Below the pieces are notes generated by a model, which saw nothing but the letters and a program-made list of their open reading frames with translations, was not told the DNA's origin and did not search any database. From contig DKYT01000020.1 in NCBI GenBank assembly GCA_002492465.1, positions 1 through 56,078 on the forward strand: a stretch of 56,078 nucleotides of DNA, written 5' to 3'. This DNA is from Lachnospiraceae bacterium UBA7093 (GTDB lineage: Bacteria; Bacillota; Clostridia; Lachnospirales; Lachnospiraceae). Positions 41,686-50,001 of this stretch are shown one piece after another. The number at the start of each line of letters is the position of its first letter. Position 1 is the first letter of the stretch. A program made the translations under genes and the position numbers.

Positions 41686-43968
41686 ATTGATTTTCAACAC
41701 GTTGTCTTCACAAAAACGACAGGATGGACCCAAAGGTATTCTATACTTTCGGCAAATTGATTCTGTCTTTTCCCATATGTCAAGTACTTCCCGACTTTCA
41801 GGTGCCCAGAAATTTTCTAATTGGTTTGCCGGTTTTAAAAGCGCCAAAATAGGAGAAACCCCTAACCGGCATAGAAATTCGACTCCCCTAAGAACAGAGT
41901 CTGCTGGTTCAAGCCCAACTACCAAGGCACTACGTACACTTCCCGTTTTTCCCCACAATTGAATCGCTTTTTTGAATGCTTTTTCATATCTTTCAAGTGG
42001 CAAACGCCCTTTCCCAGGCATAAAGTTAAAGGCAAGGTTTCGGTCGTAGACTTCTATATTAAAAGCAACTTCTGTCACACCTGCTGCTTTTAGACGCGTT
42101 AAAACGCTTACATCTTCCGGTGGAATTGACATCAAATATATATTTTTAGGATCTGTTTTTCGAATGCATTCAACAATTTTCAGTACGTTTTCAAAGTCAT
42201 CCGAAGGATTTTGTGAGCCTCCACCTATCAGATAATGTTGAATGGAGGAAGTGTTTTTGTATGCCTGCAATACTTCTTTGATATCTTCCAATGAAAAATC
42301 TTTTGCTGACGGTTCGATATCACAAAAAGAGCATCCTATATGATGTTCCTTAAAAAAGCAACCGCTACGTTGGTGAATTCTAAGACGATCGACCCCCAGA
42401 TACGCAATTTCATTATAAGGAACGCCATTCTGTGTCAATTGATGTGCCAGAGGGTCATTTGTTCGCACAGAAACCTTCGCAAGAGGAGTTCCATAATAAT
42501 TTAGCCTGTATGCTTCTTTTTCGTAGGTTATTTCAAAAGGACTCAATTCGGAAAAATCTACTTTATAAGGCACATTGAAAAAAAACTTTTCTTCTATGGA
42601 GAGGTCAATCGCATAGAAAATGTCATAGTTTGGTCCACCACTTTTTTCTAGTTGCTTTAATGCCCTTTTGCTAATTCGGATTCCCTGATTTAACAGCAGT
42701 ACTTTTAATCTTTTTAGCTGCTTATTCCATGGAATTCCCTTTAAAAGGCTAAAATGATAATCTAAACCATTATATATTCTGCTGGAATACTTCGGGGCAA
42801 CACATGCAATATTTGTATTAAAAACGAATTTAAACAAGTATGTACTATCTTCTAAAGACATATCCCAGTCTAATTCATCATCAATACAGTATAGGACTTC
42901 AGGGCATCTCTTTCCCAGTTCCCAGATATATTGCAGTTGCTCTCTTGCATCTTCTACAAAAGAATAATTATAAAAGCTTCGTGGAATTGTTAATTCTGGA
43001 ATTGTGTAGGAGGGAGAATCATTCAAGAAAGCATCTATATGAAGTTCCTGTAAAGAGGGTAATGATTTTTCTTTTAAAATATCATTAATCAAAAACGAAG
43101 AGGATTGAAATCTTGCATTTATTTCCATAAAAAATACTTCATCAAGAGTAGTTAAAAAATCAATTCCGCAGATTCCTCTATAGCCAGCTTCCTGTAAACG
43201 TTTCCCAATTCGTTGTCCGTATTCTTGTATTTTATTTTTAATATTCTGTGGTAGTTTATTTATTAAAATAAAATCAGCGCCGCCGTAACACAAATGTTGT
43301 TGATCTTTGCAAATAACCTGGACTGATGCTGGAAACAAAAGAATTGCTTTTTCGTAAATCAATAAATGCATATTTACAGAAACACTTTCCTTTTTATATG
43401 GCGTTACTGTGTAAATATTATAAGAATCTATCTTTTCTAGTAGCTCTTTTATCTCTTCAGGTTGAGAAACCAACCATGTACCGGAGCCCCCGCAGGAAAA
43501 TGTTCCCTGTATGACAAAGCTATTTTCATTTGGGAAAGCATCGCACAAGCTTGTATAATTTAATTCTACTCCCAGCATGGTTGTAAACGGAATTACCGGA
43601 ACAGTCTCTGTAAGCCATAATTTTGTATAAAGCTTATTTTCAAGCAGATCAGTAAGAGCAGAAGAATTAATGCATACTATATGTTCCAGAATAATTGGAG
43701 TATATTCTTGCGCTTCCATGGGATAATATAAAAGAAATTTTGATTTAGGATATTCCTTCAATATTTTTGTAATGGTTTTATTGATAAAAACACCCAGTTC
43801 TTCATTATCTTCATTATAATTTATTCTGATATGATGTTCCTTGTCAAAACTGTAATTATTGCCTGTATTGCTGCCAAATATGGTGATGGAACCGTCAAAT
43901 AATTGTCCAGTAGCGGAAATTTCTGATTCCCGAATACCAATCCAAAATAGTTTTTCGCCTTGAAACAT
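41665..43968 (-). CDS. ATP-grasp plus radical SAM fusion protein
   Basis: A 767-aa fusion. The first part (about 100-310) is an ATP-grasp ligase: the flexible loop has FVIQGTFSCGGSGTW, and GICGIDFL with MEINARFQSS gives the Mg-binding Glu/Asn. Residues about 320-490 are a linker domain. The C-terminal part is a radical SAM domain with Cys537, Cys546 and Cys549 (C-x8-C-x2-C, longer than the usual x3 gap), YLIGGGSQ as the GGE-equivalent, and FNIEVYDR. A final CRFC follows. It probably joins a carboxylate to an amine and makes a radical modification on one substrate. Consensus promoter and 25-bp element upstream. Confidence 0.83.
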   Translation of the reverse strand: MFQGEKLFWIGIRESEISATGQLFDGSITIFGSNTGNNYSFDKEHHIRINYNEDNEELGVFINKTITKILKEYPKSKFLLYYPMEAQEYTPIILEHIVCINSSALTDLLENKLYTKLWLTETVPVIPFTTMLGVELNYTSLCDAFPNENSFVIQGTFSCGGSGTWLVSQPEEIKELLEKIDSYNIYTVTPYKKESVSVNMHLLIYEKAILLFPASVQVICKDQQHLCYGGADFILINKLPQNIKNKIQEYGQRIGKRLQEAGYRGICGIDFLTTLDEVFFMEINARFQSSSFLINDILKEKSLPSLQELHIDAFLNDSPSYTIPELTIPRSFYNYSFVEDAREQLQYIWELGKRCPEVLYCIDDELDWDMSLEDSTYLFKFVFNTNIACVAPKYSSRIYNGLDYHFSLLKGIPWNKQLKRLKVLLLNQGIRISKRALKQLEKSGGPNYDIFYAIDLSIEEKFFFNVPYKVDFSELSPFEITYEKEAYRLNYYGTPLAKVSVRTNDPLAHQLTQNGVPYNEIAYLGVDRLRIHQRSGCFFKEHHIGCSFCDIEPSAKDFSLEDIKEVLQAYKNTSSIQHYLIGGGSQNPSDDFENVLKIVECIRKTDPKNIYLMSIPPEDVSVLTRLKAAGVTEVAFNIEVYDRNLAFNFMPGKGRLPLERYEKAFKKAIQLWGKTGSVRSALVVGLEPADSVLRGVEFLCRLGVSPILALLKPANQLENFWAPESREVLDIWEKTESICRKYRIPLGPSCRFCEDNVLKINLEEHSI

Positions 43969-44016
43969 AATAGTATTTCTCCTGTTTGTTTATACTGCTT
44001 ATTTATGAGAAGCATT

Positions 44017-44041
44017 ATTGATAATCATGTATTATCCTTCA
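44017..44041 (-). repeat. 25-bp palindromic element, copy 2
   Basis: Exact inverse copy of 39470-39494, with the dyad GATAAT-ACATG-ATTATC when read on the minus strand. It lies 17 bp downstream of the -10 box at 44058-44063, so a bound protein would block early transcription of the fusion gene. Confidence 0.65.
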
Positions 44042-44057
44042 CTTCTTCTACTGTTTT

Positions 44058-44086
44058 ATTATATTATTCCTATATCTATATTTCAA
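44058..44086 (-). promoter_or_regulatory. Promoter for the ATP-grasp/radical SAM gene
   Basis: Minus strand: TTGAAA (44086-44081), an exact 17-bp spacer, TATAAT (44063-44058). The predicted start near 44051 leaves a leader of about 80 nt containing the palindromic element. Confidence 0.7.
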
Positions 44087-44094
44087 CAAATTTC

Positions 44095-44160
44095 TTATAT
44101 CGGATAATACGGCTTCACTATACCTAATTTTCTCTTTTTCGACAATCGACTTTGTTTCAT
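44095..44160 (-). other. 21-codon open frame resembling the start of the DAC-like gene
   Basis: The frame begins MKQSRLSKKRKLGIV. Aligned to the DAC-like protein at 51513 (MKESQLLKNGKLHII), M, K, S, L, K, K, L and I are shared, several with synonymous codon changes. The 30 bp before both ATGs also align without gaps and include AGGAAC-ATAGTTC. It may be a relic of a second copy or a short regulatory peptide. It has no good ribosome site. Confidence 0.4.
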
Positions 44161-44232
44161 ATTCTCATGAACTATTGTTCCTAAATCGTGCATCCCAGAC
44201 TTGCTTATCAAAGCGCAAAGTGTTTATCCCAA

Positions 44233-44601
44233 TCAAATCAGGGTGGAAACCATAAAAACGGAATCCACCCTTTCGCAACTTCTCATCAATCTTATATCAT
44301 TTCTATAATCATCAGCCGAGTCCCACGACTGCAATTCTTTTTCTACACCACGGCATAGTTCCTCTTTATCTACTTCCATGCACCCGTCCTTAAAAATCAC
44401 GCCGCATTCTTCATAGTTTCCGCAATATGTAATCCGCCCATCGCAATGGGCAAGATTGTGCTTTATCATCTCACCCCGCAGGGAATCGGTGCTGACATAT
44501 ATCTGATGCTTCTTATTATCCCTCCATATTTTTTCAATCAACGGAATATTTCTGGCAGCGTGTCCAAACCCATGGTTGCTGACATAAAAAGCAAAATTCA
44601 T
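44233..44601 (-). pseudogene. Truncated MurG-like glycosyltransferase fragment
   Basis: The 122-aa frame begins MNFAFYVSNHGFGHAARNIP, typical of the N-terminal domain of GT28/MurG-like transferases with the Gly-rich GFGHAARN loop. Family members are about three times longer; here the frame diverges near residue 105 and stops, with no C-terminal nucleotide-sugar domain following. It is last in the deoxysugar operon, so it was probably the transferase for that sugar before truncation by recombination near 44250. Confidence 0.7.
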
Positions 44602-44659
44602 TTCCTTTATTTCCTTATCTCATCAATGATAAACGGCGGTCTTTTTCCCTTTGCTATCC

Positions 44660-45697
44660 TTACCCTGCCCGCTGGGTTTCAACCGCTTCCAGCAACTGTC
44701 CCTGGGTTATGATCTCATTTCTTGCCGTTCTTCTCTTTCCGCCGTCTTCTATGCAGGCTGCAAAGAATTCTATTGCATGCATAAACTGGTCGTCCGGCGC
44801 AATTTTTAACGTTTCTTCGCCTTGTCCTTTGATCAGGATCTGGGTTTCCATTTCGGCAGGAGGGGTAAAAATCCTGGGCGCCAATATACACGCCTTGCTC
44901 CCCCATATTTCCAATTCACATTTATAAGAATTATCCATTCCAAATGCCAGCTACGCCTCCGAACCATTTCCATCCATCAAAACTGCGCTTCCGTATACGT
45001 CGACGTCATGGTCTTTCGTATGGTGCAGTACAGATGTAAGAACCTCAATCTCCTCATCCAAAAATAATTGCGCCGCTTTCAAAACATAGCCTCCGCAGTC
45101 TAAAAGGGCGCCTCCTCCCATTTTCTTATCATACCGGAAGTCTGTAGCGCTTCTATGGGGGAATCCAAACGCTGAACGGATCAGACGCAGTTCTCCGATT
45201 GCGCCCCCTCGAATCACTTCCTGAATCGCACCAATCTGCCTGTGCATGGTAAACGCATAATTCTCATTGATTGCCAGATCTTTCTCCTCCGCCAGCGCCA
45301 TCAATTCCATTGTGTCCTTTAAATTTACCGTACAGGGCTTTTCCGACAGGACATGCTTTCCCAGCGTAAGCGCCTTGCGCGCCCACTCATAATGCAGGCT
45401 GGGGGGCAGGGGAATATAAACGGCATCGATCTCCTCCGAGCGGAGCATATTTTCATATCCCACAAACAGCCTGCCGCCAAAAAGATCAATTAATTTCTGC
45501 GCTTTTTCTTTTTTTTGAGCCAGCAGCGGCGCATACGATCTTTCATCGTGCTGACCGCCCCATTCATAAAAGTCCGCCACCGCTACACCGGCTAGCTGAA
45601 AGCAGTCCACTTTCTTTAAAGCAGGCAGAAAACGACGGCAGGCAATGTCCGCCGCTCCTAAAACTCCAATTCTGATTTTTCCCATCTTATACCCCAT
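44660..45697 (-). pseudogene. Gfo/Idh/MocA NDP-sugar 3-ketoreductase interrupted by TAG
   Basis: A Gfo/Idh/MocA oxidoreductase: IRIGVLGAADIACRRFLPAL (NAD-binding GxGxxx), YIPLPPSLHYEWA, and EKPCTVN with the catalytic Lys. The frame is open except for one in-frame TAG at 44951-44953, between GNGSEA and LAFGMDNSYKCE; both halves belong to one protein of about 345 codons. A CAG-to-TAG change (Gln in relatives, inferred) explains it. In deoxysugar pathways such enzymes reduce the 3-keto product of the 2,3-dehydratase encoded just upstream. Likely inactive unless the stop is read through. Confidence 0.8.
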
Positions 45698-45698
45698 C

Positions 45699-47060
45699 TT
45701 ATATTTCCAAAATTGAAAGCAGGTTTCTAAGCTGAATATTCAAACAGTTATTTATTTGTGTTAATATATTCAGCGTTCCATAATCACTCCATACATATCC
45801 TTCCGGTATTGCCGGAAGTTCATCCTTCTTAATGGAAATAATTACGTTTCTATTCTGCTCCTGGTAAAATCTTCCGCCTTCCTCCGACAAAAGGACATCA
45901 GACAGCACGCCCGTATTACTCTTTAATCTGCTCCAAAATAACCTGCTGACACAATCCTCCTGCCCAATGCTTCCTGCCTCTTCCTGTATGGTAGGTCCAA
46001 TCTCAACGCCGTCAAAGCACCCTACCTCGGGTTTAATCCTTACCAAAAACTTAAGCATCCCCTCGTCATCACAGCAGATCAAGCCAAATGTGGCAATTCC
46101 GGTAGCAGCAAACAAGGGCTGCCTCCACTCCGTAACCTCCCGTCCTTCAATGGCAATATTGCAGAAAATCAGTTTAAAAGGATAACCCTTTGTATGGTAG
46201 AATTCTCCCTTCTCCATTTTCCAGTCTTTCAAACCGAAAAGCGGGATTCTTTCTGTCTTTCCTTTTTGAAACATCTTATAATCGTTGATCTGCTTATAGA
46301 TATTTACAATTGTCTGCCGGTCCAGGGAGCTTGCCGTCTTATTAAAATATAGTTTGTTTTTGAAAGGTACATCCCCCTCATCACCCAGCAGAACGTAAGG
46401 AATGCAGGATAATACTGTTCTCGTATCCATGTTCACCAGATTGTCATGCTTCATCAGCTCTTTGATCTGGGGCAGCGTCATCCATCTGTGGGTAGGAGGC
46501 TCCTCTAACTGTGTATCTTCCATCAAAATGACATTTCTGTTTCTCTTTCCCAAAAACCGGGACGATTGCTCCGATTGTATTTAATCCACCAGCACCTTGT
46601 CCGGCGACATATGGATAAAGTAATCCAAAAAAGCCGGCTTCGCTCCCCCATGCTGCTGCGTAAAATTACTCTTTGTCGCCTGGATGGTGGGCGATACCTG
46701 TACATGATTCATATTGCCGGGTTCAATCTTTGCCTGCATTAAATAATGCCACACACCATTGATTTTGCAGCAGATAATCCCCAAAAAGCCGATCTCCTCC
46801 TGCAAAATGATAGGCTGCTCTACAATTTCCCCTGTATCCTGCATCCATCTTAACCCTGTTATTTGAAAAAAGGTTCCCCTCGTATTCCGGATCATACCTG
46901 CATTTTCATCATAATACCAGGGCTTGCATTCCTCCAGTGAAATTTTGTCCAGCCGAACCTCCAGGTTCCTTTTACGTTCCTCCAGCCAGCGAAAAATTTC
47001 TTCTGTTGGATGCAGGCTTTCTTGTCTGTCCCCGGCTTCCGAATAATGTTCGTTGCGCAT
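45699..47060 (-). pseudogene. NDP-hexose 2,3-dehydratase interrupted by TAA
   Basis: This is an EvaA-type NDP-hexose 2,3-dehydratase built of two tandem repeats, visible as KSNFTQQHGGAKPAFLDYF in the first and SNTGVLSDVLLSEEGGRFYQ in the second. The two pieces, 47060-46581 and 46553-45699, are in the same frame, separated by one TAA at 46581-46583: VLVD, stop, IQSEQSSRFLGKRNRN. A CAA-to-TAA (Gln) change would explain it. The ATG at 47060 follows AGGGGAAT. It would remove the 2-hydroxyl of an NDP-4-keto-6-deoxyhexose. Confidence 0.82.
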
Positions 47061-47062
47061 AA

Positions 47063-47479
47063 TTATTCCCCTGCCTGCACCGCAGCTATAAACTCGTCAT
47101 AGTCATTATAGGTTTCATTTTGCGAATCAAATACCCTGTCCGCCAAGGCAAGCATCAGGCAATCCAGCGTAAAGTTTTTCATGGTACGCCAAATCATTTC
47201 ATCAATGTACAGCCCCTTGGTGGGGGAATCCATCAGAAAGGTCTCCTTCACCGTGCCGGTATCCACCTCCACCTCACAGGATCCAGCCAAAGGAATGAGA
47301 ATCAGCTTTGTCTTTTTTGTCGCATGGGTTCCACGCTCCTGCCCTGCGCCCACATCCTTCACACAGAACATCCTTTTAATGTCAAAGGGAATCTGATTGC
47401 CGCTTTCCGCAACAATCAGCTTTCCATCCGTCTCTTCTACACACCTGATGTCTACCAGATAATACTTTCTATCCTTCAT
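47063..47479 (-). CDS. FdtA/QdtA-like sugar 3,4-ketoisomerase (cupin)
   Basis: A 138-aa WxcM-like cupin related to TDP-4-oxo-6-deoxyglucose 3,4-ketoisomerases: RGTHATKKTKLILIPLAG, then LDCLMLALADRVFDS and NDYDEFIAAV. Characterised members use two His in an RGxHAHxx motif; here His52 is kept but the second is Thr54. Activity may be altered or the role different. The ATG follows AAGGTGG. It overlaps the end of the aminotransferase gene by 11 bp. It would supply the 3-keto sugar for that aminotransferase. Confidence 0.78.
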   Translation of the reverse strand: MKDRKYYLVDIRCVEETDGKLIVAESGNQIPFDIKRMFCVKDVGAGQERGTHATKKTKLILIPLAGSCEVEVDTGTVKETFLMDSPTKGLYIDEMIWRTMKNFTLDCLMLALADRVFDSQNETYNDYDEFIAAVQAGE

Positions 47480-48566
47480 AGCTGTTTACCACCTTAATAA
47501 CCGTCTCAATTTCTTCATCTGACAGATAATCCATCATCGGCAGGGATACTACCATTTTACAATCCTCCTCTGCAATGGGGAAAGATCCCTCATGATGTCC
47601 TAAATAGGCAAGCGCCGGCTGCATGTGCGGCGGCGTTGGGAAATGCACATCCGTTTGGACGCCGTTTTTCAGTAAATAATCCCTAAACCCAGCCTGATCT
47701 TTAACACGAACTACAAACAGATACCACACCGGTACAACTCCATCCGCCAAAAGGGGAAGCTCTACCAGCGGGTTGTTAATCCCCTTTAAATACGCTTCAG
47801 CTATATGCCTTCTGTTGGCAAGTAACTCCGGCATATGGCTCAGCTTTACCCGCAGCAGACCTGCCTGCAGTTCGTCCAGCCTTGAATTAAATCCGGGGAC
47901 TATATTATGATACTTGTAATCACTTCCATAATTTCTCAAAACCTTAATCTTGTCAATCAGCTCTTTGCTTCTTGAAACCACTCCGCCTCCGTCCCCAAAG
48001 CATCCTAGATTTTTAGTAGGATAAAAGCTAAAAAATCCGGCATCTCCAAAGAGTCCTGTGTTCGTTCCCTTATAAGAGGAAAAATGAGACTGGGCGCAGT
48101 CCTCAAAAAGCATCAAATTATGTTTCCTGCAGACCTCCAGTACTTTATCCATCCGGGTTGCCTGTCCATATAAATGGGTGACGAGGACCGCTTTGGTCTT
48201 ATCCGTAATAGCTTCTTCTATCTTGTCCGGATCCATATTATGATATTGATCCGGCTCAACGAATACAGGAATTCCGCCGTTCTGGGTAATCCCCAGCATG
48301 GTGGCAATATATCCGTTTGACTGAACGATCACTTCATCCCCTGCCCCGATGCCGCATGCATGAAGCCCTAAACGGATTGCATTCAAACCATTATCGACTC
48401 CGGCACAATAACAGCCGCCCCCAAGAGCTTCTGCATATTCCTGCTCAAATTGTTCAACCTCTTTTCCTAAAACATACCATCCGCTTCTGAGAACTGATAC
48501 TGCTTTCTCCTCGTATTCCTCTCTATAGAGATTATATCCTCTCACAAGTTCATTTACCGGTACCAT
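47469..48566 (-). CDS. DegT/DnrJ/EryC1 NDP-sugar aminotransferase (FdtB-like)
   Basis: A 365-aa PLP enzyme with Lys185 in FYPTKNLGCFGDGGG and Asp156 in LFEDCAQSHFSS. It is adjacent to an FdtA-like isomerase, the usual pairing for 3-amino-3,6-dideoxyhexose synthesis. The ATG at 48566 has GGAGG 8 nt before it; the ATG at 48581 has only a weak site. It is first in the deoxysugar operon under the repeated promoter at 48648. Related to the aminotransferase at 9996 but with its own sequence. Confidence 0.88.
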   Translation of the reverse strand: MVPVNELVRGYNLYREEYEEKAVSVLRSGWYVLGKEVEQFEQEYAEALGGGCYCAGVDNGLNAIRLGLHACGIGAGDEVIVQSNGYIATMLGITQNGGIPVFVEPDQYHNMDPDKIEEAITDKTKAVLVTHLYGQATRMDKVLEVCRKHNLMLFEDCAQSHFSSYKGTNTGLFGDAGFFSFYPTKNLGCFGDGGGVVSRSKELIDKIKVLRNYGSDYKYHNIVPGFNSRLDELQAGLLRVKLSHMPELLANRRHIAEAYLKGINNPLVELPLLADGVVPVWYLFVVRVKDQAGFRDYLLKNGVQTDVHFPTPPHMQPALAYLGHHEGSFPIAEEDCKMVVSLPMMDYLSDEEIETVIKVVNSYEG

Positions 48567-48647
48567 TACATTATCCTCCATAAATTAAAAATTTCCTTTT
48601 GAAATCACCGATTTCATTCCTGTATGCGGCGCGAAACCGACACATTT

Positions 48648-48675
48648 AGTTTATCACGATTTTCAGGCGCAACAA
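48648..48675 (-). promoter_or_regulatory. Repeated promoter element, copy 3
   Basis: Minus strand: ATATATAGTTGTTGC with TTGTTG at 48675-48670, a 16-bp spacer, TAAACT at 48653-48648. It drives the deoxysugar operon. The rest of the 48567-48837 divergent gap holds no other feature I can support. Confidence 0.6.
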
Positions 48676-48837
48676 CTATATATTTCACCTGAAATCATAT
48701 GAGGTTCTGTCAATAGCACAATAGGTACAAGCATGTAGAACAATCGCCAATGTTAAAGCATGCAGATTACTGTAAAATATAAAGTGTGAATTTGTTTTTC
48801 GGCATAAACCCCAAAATCAGCAGAAAGGAGTAAATGG

Positions 48838-49740
48838 ATGAGTATTGTCAGCAGCACAAATTGGATGAAAGAAATCCCGGACCATACATTAATTAAAGAT
48901 ATCAATATTCCCGGAACACATGACAGCGGAACAAAATATGTAAAAAAAGATCCCAAGCAATATCAATGCCAGCGTCTGTCGATTGCAGAGCAGATGCAGA
49001 TCGGCGTACGCTATTTTGATGTACGCTGTATTGCCAAAGACCTGGATCATTCCCCTGAAATCGTGCATGGCAGTATCAGATGTTTAGATGAATATGGAAA
49101 TGATCTTAATTTAAGCAGATTAGTTGCAGACGCACAGACATTCTTGAAAAACAACCCCTCGGAAACCCTGATATATCAAATTAAAAATGAGCATTTTGAT
49201 TTAAGACCCACAGAAGAATGGGATAAAAGATTATCGTATCATATTAACCGATACATTTCACAAGGCGTATTTTGGTCTCAAAATCGTATTCCTGCATTGG
49301 GAGAAGTTCGGGGGAAAATCGTTCTTGTTCGGCGTTTCAGCCATTATAAAAGCCATAATATAGAAGAAGGGCAATGTGGCATTGACTTAAGTTCTTGGGA
49401 CAGCGAGTGTAACTTGAAAAGAAATTATAATACCTTTGTACATATAAAAAACACTGCATATGTGCAGGATCGATATTTTATCAATTATAACGAAAAGTAC
49501 CATCTACTGGAAAAGGCAATAGCAGAAATGAATACTCCCGGTTCTCCCCCTAACGCTCAGTGGGCAATTTGCCTTTCCAGCTGCACAAAACCAACGCCTT
49601 CTGATGCCGCCAGCATTATAAATGATAAATTATTTTACGATCCCTCTCTTTTAAACGTAAGAAAATTAGGTACCTTTATAGTTGATTTTGCCGCAGAAGC
49701 ATTAATAAAAAAGATTTATATGACAAATTTCACTTATTAA
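48838..49740 (+). CDS. PI-PLC X-domain phosphodiesterase-like protein
   Basis: A 300-aa phosphatidylinositol-specific phospholipase C-like protein. NIPGTHDSGT carries the first catalytic His28 with Asp29, GVRYFDVRC the Arg/Asp pair, and EIVHGSIRC the second catalytic His77. LGTFIVDFAAE closes the barrel. There is no signal peptide or membrane segment, so export is not obvious, unlike secreted bacterial PI-PLCs. The ATG follows GAAAGGAG. It is a single-gene unit ending in a long hairpin. A cytoplasmic or non-classically released phosphodiesterase is possible. Confidence 0.85.
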   Translation: MSIVSSTNWMKEIPDHTLIKDINIPGTHDSGTKYVKKDPKQYQCQRLSIAEQMQIGVRYFDVRCIAKDLDHSPEIVHGSIRCLDEYGNDLNLSRLVADAQTFLKNNPSETLIYQIKNEHFDLRPTEEWDKRLSYHINRYISQGVFWSQNRIPALGEVRGKIVLVRRFSHYKSHNIEEGQCGIDLSSWDSECNLKRNYNTFVHIKNTAYVQDRYFINYNEKYHLLEKAIAEMNTPGSPPNAQWAICLSSCTKPTPSDAASIINDKLFYDPSLLNVRKLGTFIVDFAAEALIKKIYMTNFTY

Positions 49741-49748
49741 CGCCCATA

Positions 49749-49796
49749 ACTTAAGGGAACACCACTTTGATTTCTCATAGTGGTGTTCCCTTAAGT
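49749..49796. terminator. Perfect 18-bp hairpin after the PI-PLC gene
   Basis: ACTTAAGGGAACACCACT (49749-49766) and its exact reverse complement (49779-49796) with a 12-nt loop, 9 bp past the stop. There is no U tract on either side. The remaining 49797-50001 gap between convergent genes shows no gene. Confidence 0.6.
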
Positions 49797-50001
49797 TAAC
49801 TTGACCTCGCAATCTTCTTTACGAGATACTTTCGTCTTCCACAAAGACATACCTCTTCAGGTTCGTCTCCGCCTTAGAAGAACGTATAACAATATAGGCT
49901 GACCTATATAGTTCTATCTTAGTATACGCAACTACCCCAAAAATATAGCGTGGAATATTTGGTTTATATATTATATCAGGATCTTGATATGCTGTCAAAA
50001 A

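Noticed and set aside
39470..44041. Transposon bounded by the 25-bp inverted repeats
   Set aside because: No transposase or target-site duplication is visible, and each copy sits at operator distance from a gene start.
44951..46583. Recoding of TAA/TAG as glutamine
   Set aside because: Other genes in the window use TAA and TAG as normal stops (for example at 21983, 37636 and 4865), so a changed genetic code does not fit; simple nonsense mutations are more likely.
49797..50001. Possible small RNA in the gap between PI-PLC and DAC-like genes
   Set aside because: No promoter-plus-terminator pair could be identified; the region is AT-rich with only weak local stems.
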